A DNA stretch of 64,000 nt from NCBI RefSeq assembly GCF_016595465.1, contig NZ_JAENIK010000011.1:1116001-1180000 (forward strand), given 5' to 3'. This document shows, piece after piece, positions 18,518-26,935 of this stretch. A program made the translations under genes and the position numbers. A model generated the notes under the pieces. It was given only the letters and a program-made list of their open reading frames with translations, searched no databases and had not been told where the DNA came from. This DNA is from Luteolibacter yonseiensis. Its GTDB lineage: Bacteria > Verrucomicrobiota > Verrucomicrobiia > Verrucomicrobiales > Akkermansiaceae. The first letter of the stretch is position 1, and each line of letters starts with the position of its first letter.

Positions 18518-19312
18518 GTGCCTGCCGATTATCACACCCACACCCCGCTCTGCCGCCATGCGGAGGGCGAGCCAGAAGCCTACATCGACGCGGCCATCGC
18601 CGCAGGTCTAACGGAATACGGGATTTCCGACCATGCGCCCCAAGTTCCCGAGCCGTTCGACGACTGGCGCATGGAGGTCGGCGAGCTTCCGGAATATTTC
18701 AAATGGATCGAGCGCGCCCGCATCCATGCCGCCGGAAGAATCCCGGTCCGCGCCGGACTGGAGTGTGATTGGCTGAACGGCTGTGAAACCTGGATCGCGG
18801 ATCTGGCCTCGCGCTACGAGTGGGACTATCTCATCGGCTCCGTGCATTATCTGGGCGACTGGGACTTCGACAATCCGAAGTGGCTGGGCCGCTGGGCTCA
18901 GAGCGATGTGGAAGCTGTCTGGACGCACTACTGGGAGACTTATGCGAGGATGGCGGACAGCGGACTGTTCGACATCCTCGGCCACCCGGATCTGGTGAAA
19001 AAATTCGCCCATGTTCCCGCAGGCGATCTCGACCGGTTCTACGAGCCCGTCATCGACGCCATCGCCGCGAATGGAGCGGTCATCGAACTGAACACCGCTG
19101 GCTGGTACAAGCCGTGCGCCGAGGCTTATCCCACACCGCGTTTTCTGGAGCTCGCGTGCTCCGCCGGCATCGGCCTCGTGATTTCCTCCGACTCACATTC
19201 GCCCGGCGAAGTGGCCCGGGATTTCCCGCGGGCGATCGAACTTGCCAAGGCGGCGGGCTATCGGGAAACGGTGTTGTTTGAAAAACGGCAACGCCTGACG
19301 GAGGCGTTTTAA
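18518..19312 (+). CDS. hisK: PHP-family histidinol-phosphatase
   Basis: The start is GTG 18518. The PHP metal-binding motifs are all visible: DYHTHTPLCRHAEG near the N-terminus, GISDHAP, GLECDWL, GSVHYL, ILGHPDLVKK, NTAGWYK and SSDSHSPGEVARDF. This is the HisK/HisJ pattern, dephosphorylating L-histidinol phosphate in histidine synthesis. No other his genes are beside it. The gene diverges from pta with 83 bases between. Confidence 0.9.
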   Translation: MPADYHTHTPLCRHAEGEPEAYIDAAIAAGLTEYGISDHAPQVPEPFDDWRMEVGELPEYFKWIERARIHAAGRIPVRAGLECDWLNGCETWIADLASRYEWDYLIGSVHYLGDWDFDNPKWLGRWAQSDVEAVWTHYWETYARMADSGLFDILGHPDLVKKFAHVPAGDLDRFYEPVIDAIAANGAVIELNTAGWYKPCAEAYPTPRFLELACSAGIGLVISSDSHSPGEVARDFPRAIELAKAAGYRETVLFEKRQRLTEAF

Positions 19313-19319
19313 GGGGCGG

Positions 19320-19673
19320 TCAACCCAGCGCGGCCGCCCAGTCGGATTCCTTGAATCCCACCAATGTTTTCCCGTCCCCGGTGACGAAAGGCCGCTTCAC
19401 CAGATTTCCATTGGACGAGAGTAGCTCCAGCGCCGCCGCTTGATCCATTGTCGGAAGCTTGTCCTTCATGCCGAGTTCGCGGTAGTCCACGCCGGAGGTG
19501 TTGAAGAGCTTGCGGATGTCTCCGCCGGTGCCGGATAATACGGATTCCAGCTCCGCCACCGTGGGCGGGGTCTCGCGGATGGCCTTCACTTCGTGGGGAA
19601 TCCCGCGATCCCTGAGCCATTTGAGGGCGTCGCGGCAGGTGGAGCACTTCTGGTAGGCGTAAACAGTCAGCAT
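19320..19673 (-). CDS. ArsC/Spx-family thioredoxin-fold protein
   Basis: From the ATG at 19673 it has 117 residues. The first strand and loop read VYAYQKCSTCRDALKWL, with Cys10 and Cys13 as a redox CxxC. The family motifs for helix and strand follow (LFNTSGVDYRELGMKDKL, SSNGNLVKRPFV). It belongs to the ArsC/Spx/YffB group. Arsenate reduction is possible, but this subgroup is often of unknown role. An in-frame 25-residue N-terminal extension overlaps the divergent GreA/B-like gene and was excluded. Confidence 0.85.
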   Translation of the reverse strand: MLTVYAYQKCSTCRDALKWLRDRGIPHEVKAIRETPPTVAELESVLSGTGGDIRKLFNTSGVDYRELGMKDKLPTMDQAAALELLSSNGNLVKRPFVTGDGKTLVGFKESDWAAALG

Positions 19674-19724
19674 GCTTCGAATCTTGCTTGTCCCCCGCCG
19701 CCGTGCAAGTCTCGCCGTCCGCTG

Positions 19725-20183
19725 ATGAAATCCCGCCTGCTCGAACAAATCCGTGCCGAACTCCGTGCCAGCCTCGAACGCTTGTCAAAAGCCGCCTACG
19801 AAGCCCACGCCGCCGCCACCGATCCCGGCAGCAAGGCCGAGGGGAAATACGACACCCGCAGCCTGGAAGCATCCTACCTCGCCGCCGGTCAGGCCCGTCA
19901 GGTGGACGAACTCGCCGCCTCGCTCCGGACCTTCGAATCGCTCACTCTCCCGGATTTCGACCCCGGTGACGCCATCGACGCCGGAGCACTTGTCGAGGCG
20001 GACCTGAATGGGGAAACCACCCATTTCCTCCTCGTTCCCACATCGGGCGGACTCGTCATCCCACACGACGGCATGGAAATCACCCTGCTCACCCCGGACA
20101 GCCCGCTCTACCGGAAGCTCCTCGGCATGCGTTCGGGTGAGTCGCTTGAGATGCCGGTGCTTACGGTTGCCGACGTTTTGTAG
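19725..20183 (+). CDS. GreA/GreB-like protein
   Basis: The 152-residue protein has an N-terminal helical region with ARQVDELAASLRTF and a C-terminal FKBP-like beta domain (VEADLNGETTHFLLVPTSGG, then ITLLTPDSPLYRKLLGMRSGESLEM). This layout matches GreA/GreB-type proteins that bind RNA polymerase. The helical arm is shorter than in true GreA and the acidic tip is not obvious, so it may bind the polymerase without the cleavage-stimulating role. Confidence 0.75.
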   Translation: MKSRLLEQIRAELRASLERLSKAAYEAHAAATDPGSKAEGKYDTRSLEASYLAAGQARQVDELAASLRTFESLTLPDFDPGDAIDAGALVEADLNGETTHFLLVPTSGGLVIPHDGMEITLLTPDSPLYRKLLGMRSGESLEMPVLTVADVL

Positions 20184-20393
20184 TCCTGAAAGCCGGGGGC
20201 GCAGCCTGTTGCGTTGGTTCCCTTCATTAAGGCGTTCTCAGACCGGTGGCATCCGGTTCTGTCCCCGTTTTGGAGACTATGCGGACTTTTCACGATCTGT
20301 GAACATGCGGATTCACTTGGAGTCACCGCATCGCCGCCGGGATCACATGGCGGTCGAAACCCATCCGCGGATGATTCCCAAAAACCCATTCAA

Positions 20394-22649
20394 ATGAAAA
20401 AAATCCTATCCGCCGCGTTCCTTTGTGGTTTCGCAATGAGCAGCCGTGCCCACTCCCAACTTGAGTATGTGGATCCCACCATCGGCGGCGTCGGCATCCT
20501 TTTGGAGCCCACCCGGCCGACGGTGCATCTGCCGAACAGCATGGTCCGGGTCTATCCCGTCCGGAAGGACAGCCTCGACGACCGCATCCAGTCGTTCCCA
20601 CTGACAATCATCTCCCACCGCCTGGGAGAACTGTTCGCCATCATGCCCGGCTCGGGTGATCCGGGCGACGCATCGTGGAAGCAGCCGCAGACCTACGATC
20701 TGGAGAATACCACTCCTTATTACTATTCCTCGCGGTTGGATGATTCTCTCATCGGCATCGAATTCACACCGACCGAGAGGTGTGGCTCCTTCAGGTTCAC
20801 ATTCCCGAACGGCAAACCGATGGTCCTGCTGGCGAACCGCAAGGAAGGGGAGCTCGCCATGGGCGAGGACGGCTCGGTTTCCGGCGTGGAAAAGTTCAAC
20901 GACATGCGGGCCTATGTTTACGGGGAATTCAGCGGACCGGTCACCTCGTCGCGGAGTGAGGCGGACGGGCGGTCGCGGCTCGCGGTGAGCGGTGGCGCTG
21001 GAGGAGGTGCGCTGGAGTTCCGCTACGGCATTTCCTTCATCAGTGTGGAACAGGCGAAGAAGAATCTCGCCAAGGAAATCGCGGACAAGGATTTCGAAAC
21101 GATCAAGGAAGAGGCGAAGAACCTGTGGAACAAGACACTGGGACAGATCCGCGTCGAAGGCGGGACGCTGGCGCAGAAGCGGGTGTTCTACACCTGCCTC
21201 TACCGTTGCTACGAGCGGATGGTGAACATCACCGAGGATGGCCAATACTACAGCGGCTTCGATCACAAGGTACATCAGGACGACCGCCCGTTCTACGTGG
21301 ACAACTGGCTTTGGGATACCTACCGCGCCCTGGAACCGTTGCAAACCCTGCTGAATCCGAAGCAGCAGGCGGACAAGATCCACTCCTACGTCCGCATGTA
21401 TGAGCAGACGGGCGCCATGCCCTCCTTCGCGGTGTTGTGGGGGGACTACGCCTGCATGACGGGAAACCACGCCGCCCCGTGGATCGCGGATTCATGGTTC
21501 AAGGGAGTGCGTGATTATGATCTGAAGACCGCCTACGAAGGCCTGCGCAAGAATTCGCTGGATGCCACCATTCTGCCCTGGCGCAACGGTCCGAAAACAT
21601 CGCTGGATGATTTCTATAACAAGAACGGCTACCTGCCCTCGCTCCGTCCCGGAGAGAAGGAAACCGTCGCCGAGGTTCATCCTTTCGAGCGCCGCCAGAG
21701 CATCGCCGTGACGCTGGAGCAGAGCTATGACGACTGGTGCATCGCCCAACTGGCGAAGACACTGGACAAACAGGACGACGCGAAGCTCTTTCTCACCCGC
21801 GCGGAGAATTACAAGAAACTCTATCGCGCCGAGAAGGGTTTCATGTGGCCGAAGGACGACAAGGGCGAATGGATCGAGCCGTTCGATCCGAAGTTCTCGG
21901 GCGGGATGGGTGGCCGCGACTATACAACGGAGAACAACGTCTACACCTACAACTGGGACGTCCAGCACGACCTCAAGGGACTGGCGGAACTGATGGGTGG
22001 GAAAAATGCCGCCGAGGAGAAACTGGACCAGCTTTTCCGCGAGGACCTGGGAAGATCATCCGTCGCGGACCGGGATCGTTCCAAGTATGAATTCTTCGCG
22101 ACCTTCCCCGACTCCACCTCCATGGTGGGACAGTTCTCGATGGGCAACGAACCGAGCTTCGCCATCCCCTACATCTACAACCACCTCGGCGCGCCATGGA
22201 AGACCCAGAAGCGCATCCGGCAACTGCTGGACTTCGCTTACACCGACACCGCCCACGGCATTCCAGGCGACGAGGACGGCGGTGGCATGGCTGCGTTTGT
22301 AGTCCTGTCCATGATGGGCTTCTATCCGGAATTGCCCGGTGTCCCCGTCTATGAAATGGGCAGCCCGGTGTTCGAAAAGGTCTCCATCGACCTCCAGAAC
22401 GGCAAACGTTTTGAAATCAACGCGAATGGAAGCTCCCGCGATAACAAGTACATCAAGAGCATCCGGTTCAACGACAAGCTCTCCACGGCCCTCTGGTTCC
22501 GCCATGATGACGTGGTGAAGGGGCTGAAGATCGACCTAGAGATGTCGGATACCCCGAACAAGGAGCTGGGAGCGTCGGAGGAGTATCTGCCACCGTCTGG
22601 GTTGAAGGTGGAGTCAATCGATTTTGGCCCTACTGAGGAACGGAAGTGA
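20394..22649 (+). CDS. Glycoside hydrolase family 92 (alpha-mannosidase type)
   Basis: From ATG 20394 the protein has 751 residues with a signal peptide ending near RAHSQ, then EYVDPTIGG, the usual GH92 opening. Later family markers are DNWLWDTYRALEPLQTLLNP, MGNEPSFAIPYIYNHLGAPWKTQ, GDEDGGGMAAFVVLSMMGFYP and YEMGSPVFEKVSI. GH92 enzymes are calcium-dependent exo-alpha-mannosidases acting on N-glycan-like mannans. Export is expected. The next gene belongs to an AT-rich island, so this is the last native gene on the left of it. Confidence 0.94.
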   Translation: MKKILSAAFLCGFAMSSRAHSQLEYVDPTIGGVGILLEPTRPTVHLPNSMVRVYPVRKDSLDDRIQSFPLTIISHRLGELFAIMPGSGDPGDASWKQPQTYDLENTTPYYYSSRLDDSLIGIEFTPTERCGSFRFTFPNGKPMVLLANRKEGELAMGEDGSVSGVEKFNDMRAYVYGEFSGPVTSSRSEADGRSRLAVSGGAGGGALEFRYGISFISVEQAKKNLAKEIADKDFETIKEEAKNLWNKTLGQIRVEGGTLAQKRVFYTCLYRCYERMVNITEDGQYYSGFDHKVHQDDRPFYVDNWLWDTYRALEPLQTLLNPKQQADKIHSYVRMYEQTGAMPSFAVLWGDYACMTGNHAAPWIADSWFKGVRDYDLKTAYEGLRKNSLDATILPWRNGPKTSLDDFYNKNGYLPSLRPGEKETVAEVHPFERRQSIAVTLEQSYDDWCIAQLAKTLDKQDDAKLFLTRAENYKKLYRAEKGFMWPKDDKGEWIEPFDPKFSGGMGGRDYTTENNVYTYNWDVQHDLKGLAELMGGKNAAEEKLDQLFREDLGRSSVADRDRSKYEFFATFPDSTSMVGQFSMGNEPSFAIPYIYNHLGAPWKTQKRIRQLLDFAYTDTAHGIPGDEDGGGMAAFVVLSMMGFYPELPGVPVYEMGSPVFEKVSIDLQNGKRFEINANGSSRDNKYIKSIRFNDKLSTALWFRHDDVVKGLKIDLEMSDTPNKELGASEEYLPPSGLKVESIDFGPTEERK

Positions 22650-22892
22650 CTGCGCCTAGAGTTGCTAATCTGGTGCCAGGTCATCATCAGAGCCCGTATG
22701 GATGAAAGAGCAAGACAGCTGTCAGTTTCATGTGACCTAGGTGATGACGAAGGCAAACTGGCCACCAGAAATAAAAGCTGTCCGACCGGCCCACCCTACG
22801 TTTATTTTCCGGCGGAGGCAAATTCATCTGCAAAATATTGGGCGAAAAATGAGCTTTAAGGGCAAAACCGAAATGGAGAAAGAGGTTCCACT
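22650..22892. other. Leader region of the island operon
   Basis: This 243-base gap lies between the GH92 gene and the methyltransferase. A 65-codon frame (22662-22859) is open but has no recognisable content and mixed composition, so it is not called. The 12-mer GAAAGAGGTTCC occurs at 22878-22889, just before the methyltransferase ATG, and again at 22931-22942 inside its first codons. Confidence 0.45.
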
Positions 22893-22942
22893 ATGACCCG
22901 GATGCTAAGTAGCGGACTGGGTCCAAGTGCGAAAGAGGTTCC
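22878..22942 (+). repeat. Direct repeat of a 12-mer around the methyltransferase start
   Basis: GAAAGAGGTTCC is found at 22878-22889 and 22931-22942, 53 bases apart start to start, flanking the ATG at 22893. The spacing would suit an autoregulatory operator or a small duplication. Coincidence is possible. Confidence 0.35.
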
Positions 22943-23996
22943 GAGTCAAGCTCATTTTGTGGGTATCGACCTTTTCTGCGGTGCTGGTGGAATGACTTTG
23001 GGTGCCCAAATGGCTGGGATTGAGGTTATTTACGCAGTGGAAAAGTGTCCCCATGCAGCAGCAACCTACAGACTGAATTTCCCAAAAATTCCATTGTATA
23101 CTGGGGACATTCGAAAACTACGCATGCTCCCTAAGAAGTCCAAAGGAGTTAAAAGTATATTGTTCGGTGGTCCTCCATGTCAGGGTTTTTCGACTTCTAA
23201 CCAAAGAACCAGAAATTCACAGAATCCAAATAATTGGTTGTTTCAGGAATTCATTCGAATGGTCCAAATGTGGAATCCTGACTACATTGTCATGGAAAAT
23301 GTCAAAGGTATCACCGAAACCGAAGGTGGTAGTTTTTTGGAAACCGCCCTGAACACCTTTAAAATGGCAGGTTACAAGATGTCATTTAGTCTTCTTAATG
23401 CTGTCGATTTCGGGGTTCCTCAACGGCGGACCCGAGCATTCTTCGTCGGCGCTAGGAATGGCGGGGAGTTTGTATATCCTTGTCCCACGACTCTTTCGGA
23501 AATTCCGGTTTTGCAAGCTATCAGCGATCTTCCTGTATTGGAAAATGGGGCTTGTGTTGATGAGATGGATTATCGTTGCAAGGCTGAATCAGCCTACGCG
23601 AAGAGACTCAGAAAGGGAGCAAATCGTGTTACCGGGAACATTGTTACCAAAAATTGTAAGCAGGTGATAGATAGGTATAGCTATGTCCCTCATGGTGGAA
23701 ACTGGGAAGATATCCCTGAATCATTGTTTGGTAATTATGCAGATCGATCCCGCTGCCACACGGGAATATACAAGAGATTGGATCCTAAAAAGGCATCTGT
23801 CGTGATCGGTAATTTCAGGAAAAACATGTTAATCCATCCATATGAAAACAGGGGATTGTCTGTCAGAGAGGCTGCCCGAATTCAATCGGTTCCTGATCAT
23901 TTCTTGTTTTCAGGTTCTATAGGATTCCAGCAGCAGCAAGTTGGTAATATGGTGCCACCGATTTTGGCAAAGGAAGTTTTCAATAGGTTCTTCTAA
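22893..23996 (+). CDS. DNA (cytosine-5-)-methyltransferase
   Basis: The 367-residue protein has all main m5C motifs in order: motif I DLFCGAGGMTLG (about 26-37), motif IV GGPPCQGFST with catalytic Cys96, motif VI ENV at 135-137, motif VIII QRRTR at 177-181, motif IX SVREAARIQSVPDHF and motif X QVGNMVPP. The target-recognition region between VIII and IX is compact and gives no hint of the site. Its TAA stop overlaps the next ATG (TAATG), so it is translationally coupled to the HD protein. No typical restriction endonuclease is nearby. It may protect self DNA from the downstream genes or serve as their switch. Confidence 0.94.
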   Translation: MTRMLSSGLGPSAKEVPSQAHFVGIDLFCGAGGMTLGAQMAGIEVIYAVEKCPHAAATYRLNFPKIPLYTGDIRKLRMLPKKSKGVKSILFGGPPCQGFSTSNQRTRNSQNPNNWLFQEFIRMVQMWNPDYIVMENVKGITETEGGSFLETALNTFKMAGYKMSFSLLNAVDFGVPQRRTRAFFVGARNGGEFVYPCPTTLSEIPVLQAISDLPVLENGACVDEMDYRCKAESAYAKRLRKGANRVTGNIVTKNCKQVIDRYSYVPHGGNWEDIPESLFGNYADRSRCHTGIYKRLDPKKASVVIGNFRKNMLIHPYENRGLSVREAARIQSVPDHFLFSGSIGFQQQQVGNMVPPILAKEVFNRFF

Positions 23997-25120
23997 TGAG
24001 TGATTATACTACAAACGGGTATCTGATTTCACTGCTGCAAAAGGCCGCATCAGACACTTCTCATTCGGATCATTCGGATGCGAAAGCCTATTATGCGAAG
24101 TTTCGTGCGCTCGAGGTGGAATTTTTTGAAAAAGTTCACCCGTTTGTCGACGTAGGGCTGGCAATGAACGAGGCGAAAATCTCTGATGGAGCTGTGTCAA
24201 ACGTTTTTACGGTCCACGGGTGTCGTCATATTTCCGATCTGATAAAAAGTCTCGATAAGCTATCTAAAGAAACGTCCGGTCAGTCAGATACTCCCATCAC
24301 AGTCCTGGAGGCTTATATTTTACTGTGTGCTGCACACGTTCATGACGCTGCAAATGTACTGAAGCGAGAGGGGCATCCAGAACGGTGCAATGAAGTAATC
24401 ATCAAATACAAGGAATTGTTTATAAGTAGCGCTTGTCAACAAATTTATGATGTCGCGCGTGTGCATGGCGGACGCCATCCGGATTTTGGAAAAGACACCT
24501 TTAGAAGTTTAAATGTCGATAGTATAAAGCCTCCAAGGCTCCTGTTGCTTGCCGCCTTCCTGCGGTTGGGAGACGAACTTTCGGAAAATGAAGAGAGAGT
24601 GCCGCAACCGGTAGTGGCTCATCACGAAATTTCAGACCGAAGCAAGCTGGCACATGCATACGCCAAATGCTTCAATTCTTTTGAACTAAGAGGTGAAGCT
24701 CTTTATATCGTTTTTGGTGTATATCCATCCGAACATAACCTTAGTGTTACCATAGATGATAAAAAAATTAGCTTTTATGATTTTCTGGAAGAAAAGATAA
24801 ATGTGATCGATAAAGAATCTAGATACTGTTCGCAATATGCGAGACCGGCATTTCATATAAGCAAGATAAATGTTACAGTGAGAAAATATAAGACCGAGCG
24901 TCCAAGTCAAGTTGAGATTTCGGAGGAGTTCACTCTATCTCTCAATCATGGTTATCCTGATTTAGATCATTCATTGTGCCAAAGATCACCAGAACTTACT
25001 CAGAAGAAAATCATGACACTTGCAGAGTGCTTTTCGGTTGGTGCTAGAGATACTGTGCCAGTTCTATCGATTGGAAAAAAAGGACCATTTGCTACGATAT
25101 TGGGATACTTAAAAAAATAG
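23996..25120 (+). CDS. HD-domain protein of a putative conflict system
   Basis: The 374-residue protein has a metal-dependent phosphohydrolase pattern. It comprises His74/His78 in VHGCRH, the HD pair at 116-117 in AAHVHDAAN, His127 in GHPER, His157/His161 in RVHGGRH and Asp193 in LRLGDELSEN. This matches HD domains found in predicted conflict systems (the Pfam name HD-CE comes to mind; from memory, unchecked). The C-terminal half is unrecognised. HD proteins cleave nucleotides, cyclic nucleotides or nucleic acids, so this is a plausible effector. It is coupled to the methyltransferase before it and lies 18 bases from the ATPase gene. Confidence 0.78.
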   Translation: MSDYTTNGYLISLLQKAASDTSHSDHSDAKAYYAKFRALEVEFFEKVHPFVDVGLAMNEAKISDGAVSNVFTVHGCRHISDLIKSLDKLSKETSGQSDTPITVLEAYILLCAAHVHDAANVLKREGHPERCNEVIIKYKELFISSACQQIYDVARVHGGRHPDFGKDTFRSLNVDSIKPPRLLLLAAFLRLGDELSENEERVPQPVVAHHEISDRSKLAHAYAKCFNSFELRGEALYIVFGVYPSEHNLSVTIDDKKISFYDFLEEKINVIDKESRYCSQYARPAFHISKINVTVRKYKTERPSQVEISEEFTLSLNHGYPDLDHSLCQRSPELTQKKIMTLAECFSVGARDTVPVLSIGKKGPFATILGYLKK

Positions 25121-25138
25121 TAAAAAACAGAAACGCCT

Positions 25139-26935
25139 ATGAAAAATCCCTTCGAACTGGTTACCGCTTCAAAGTTGTCTGCTGAGGAGGCGGTAGATCT
25201 CTGGTGTGATGATAAACGTTTGGATCGAGTGAACGGAAAGGAAAACTGCTTTGTTAATGGCCATCGTGGCACCGGCAAGTCGATGTTATTCAGAATACTT
25301 CAACATGACTGTCAGCGCCTTTTATATCCTGACAAAACACCTGATTTTTTAGCTATCTACTTTTCGGTTCGAGATACGGAATTCATGACGGAGGAGTTGG
25401 ATTTGTTTCAAAGCGACGCTCAGCGGAACATAATTAGCGAAAGTCATTTTTCAATTTTGGTAGCTAAGCAATTATTCATTATATTGCAAGGCGATATTTC
25501 AGTTGTTTCAGATATTCATCAAAGCGGATTGATGGACTTGACCTGTGACTGTTTTCGGAACGCATTTCAATATAGTGTTCAATCTGCGGATATTTCCAGT
25601 GAGGTGAGTTTTGACTTGTTCGTCAAACAAGTCATTAATTTGTTTGAGCAAGAGCGAGCACGTATTATTACCTATGTCGGTCTGAGATTGTATGATGCTC
25701 TTCCTTTCGAGGGGCCATTGTTTTTGTTCGATACCTTGCTCGGTAGAATCGCAGATTATTTTAGCGAAAATTTGAACAAATGTTTATACGTATTGATCGA
25801 TGATGCTGACGATCTTCCAGAATCGCACACCATAGTATTAAATTCTTGGATTGCTAGGAGAAGGCAGAGTGCTGTGTTTAAAGTCAGCACAATGTTCGGA
25901 TATAAAACATATAAAACAAGATCAAAGTCCGCCATTCAGCACCCCCATGATTTTTTTCAATATGATATAGCTACTAGATATATGTCAAATTCCGGTGAGG
26001 ATTATGTGAACTTACTCCGTGAAATTTCAAAAAAACGCCTCAAGGGTGTGGGCATCGAAACCTCTCCTGGGGAGATAGATCCTGATAAGTTTTTCCCGGA
26101 AGATCCAAGCCAAAAAGAGGAGCTGAGGAATTTGGCACGAAAATTAAATGACGACTATTCAAAAAAATATCATGGACGATCGGTTGGTGACTATGTGTAT
26201 CGACATCTGACTTCTGAGTATATGAAAATACTCCGAAAAACAAGAGCGCCGAATAGCTTCGTGTATTCAGGATTTTCGACTTTAGCCGTTTTGAGCAGTG
26301 GGCATGTAAGGGATTTTATAATTTGCGCGCAAAGAATGTTTGACAGTGCTTCTAGAGGTGAAGAGCCGGTAACCAGCATTGCTCCTTCGATTCAGAACTT
26401 GATCGTGAGGAGTCATGCTGATGAGGTTTTGGCAGATATAAAGAATCCAAAACAAAAGCGTGCACGGGATGCCACAGGCGAAGACTGGTTGTCTATATAC
26501 AAGTTAATAAATGGAATAAGTAATCTTTTTAAAGAAAAAATGCTTTCGAATGACTCCGAGCGACGAGTTTTTTCATTCTGCTTTCAAAATGAGCCGGGAG
26601 AGAGAATAGAAAGACTTTTGGAGTTGGCGATTGCAGAAGGATATCTAATGAAGGGTTTTATCAGCAAAAAGGAGGGCACGGGTAGGAGGACGCTGTATGT
26701 CCTGACTCGGCGCTTAGCGCCTGCTTTTAATTTGGATGTTTCCGCTTATTCGGGTTATTTGTCCCTTACCGCTGAACGTGCAAAAATTCTCATTGAGCAA
26801 GGAGATAAGGCGATTGTTCCAATTAATAAAGAATCTGATCAACTAACATTTTTTGAATTGCACGACGGTTCAGCGACTACGTCGACCGGAGCTGAAAGCT
26901 GGATTTTCATTTCACCTGAGGAGGCTGGCTTATGA
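25139..26935 (+). CDS. ORC/CDC6-like AAA+ ATPase with C-terminal winged helix
   Basis: The 598-residue protein has Walker A GHRGTGKS at 41-48 after an FELVTASKLSAEEA lead-in. Walker B LYVLIDDADD is at 216-225 and a sensor-1-like VFKVSTMFG at 247-255. The last 120 or so residues read as a winged helix (IERLLELAIAEGYLMKGFISKK, then TLYVLTRRLAPAFNLD), as in ORC/CDC6-type and other STAND-like ATPases of defence loci. It probably senses or transmits the trigger and uses ATP to activate its partners. Its stop overlaps the next start as ATGA. Confidence 0.78.
   Translation: MKNPFELVTASKLSAEEAVDLWCDDKRLDRVNGKENCFVNGHRGTGKSMLFRILQHDCQRLLYPDKTPDFLAIYFSVRDTEFMTEELDLFQSDAQRNIISESHFSILVAKQLFIILQGDISVVSDIHQSGLMDLTCDCFRNAFQYSVQSADISSEVSFDLFVKQVINLFEQERARIITYVGLRLYDALPFEGPLFLFDTLLGRIADYFSENLNKCLYVLIDDADDLPESHTIVLNSWIARRRQSAVFKVSTMFGYKTYKTRSKSAIQHPHDFFQYDIATRYMSNSGEDYVNLLREISKKRLKGVGIETSPGEIDPDKFFPEDPSQKEELRNLARKLNDDYSKKYHGRSVGDYVYRHLTSEYMKILRKTRAPNSFVYSGFSTLAVLSSGHVRDFIICAQRMFDSASRGEEPVTSIAPSIQNLIVRSHADEVLADIKNPKQKRARDATGEDWLSIYKLINGISNLFKEKMLSNDSERRVFSFCFQNEPGERIERLLELAIAEGYLMKGFISKKEGTGRRTLYVLTRRLAPAFNLDVSAYSGYLSLTAERAKILIEQGDKAIVPINKESDQLTFFELHDGSATTSTGAESWIFISPEEAGL

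Noticed and set aside
19593..19725. Longer N-terminus for the GreA/B-like protein
   Set aside because: The added residues overlap the divergent ArsC/Spx-like gene and contain Pro-rich sequence unrelated to the family.
22662..22859. 65-codon frame between the GH92 gene and the methyltransferase
   Set aside because: No motif, start context or family likeness; it spans a change in base composition and is more likely leader sequence.
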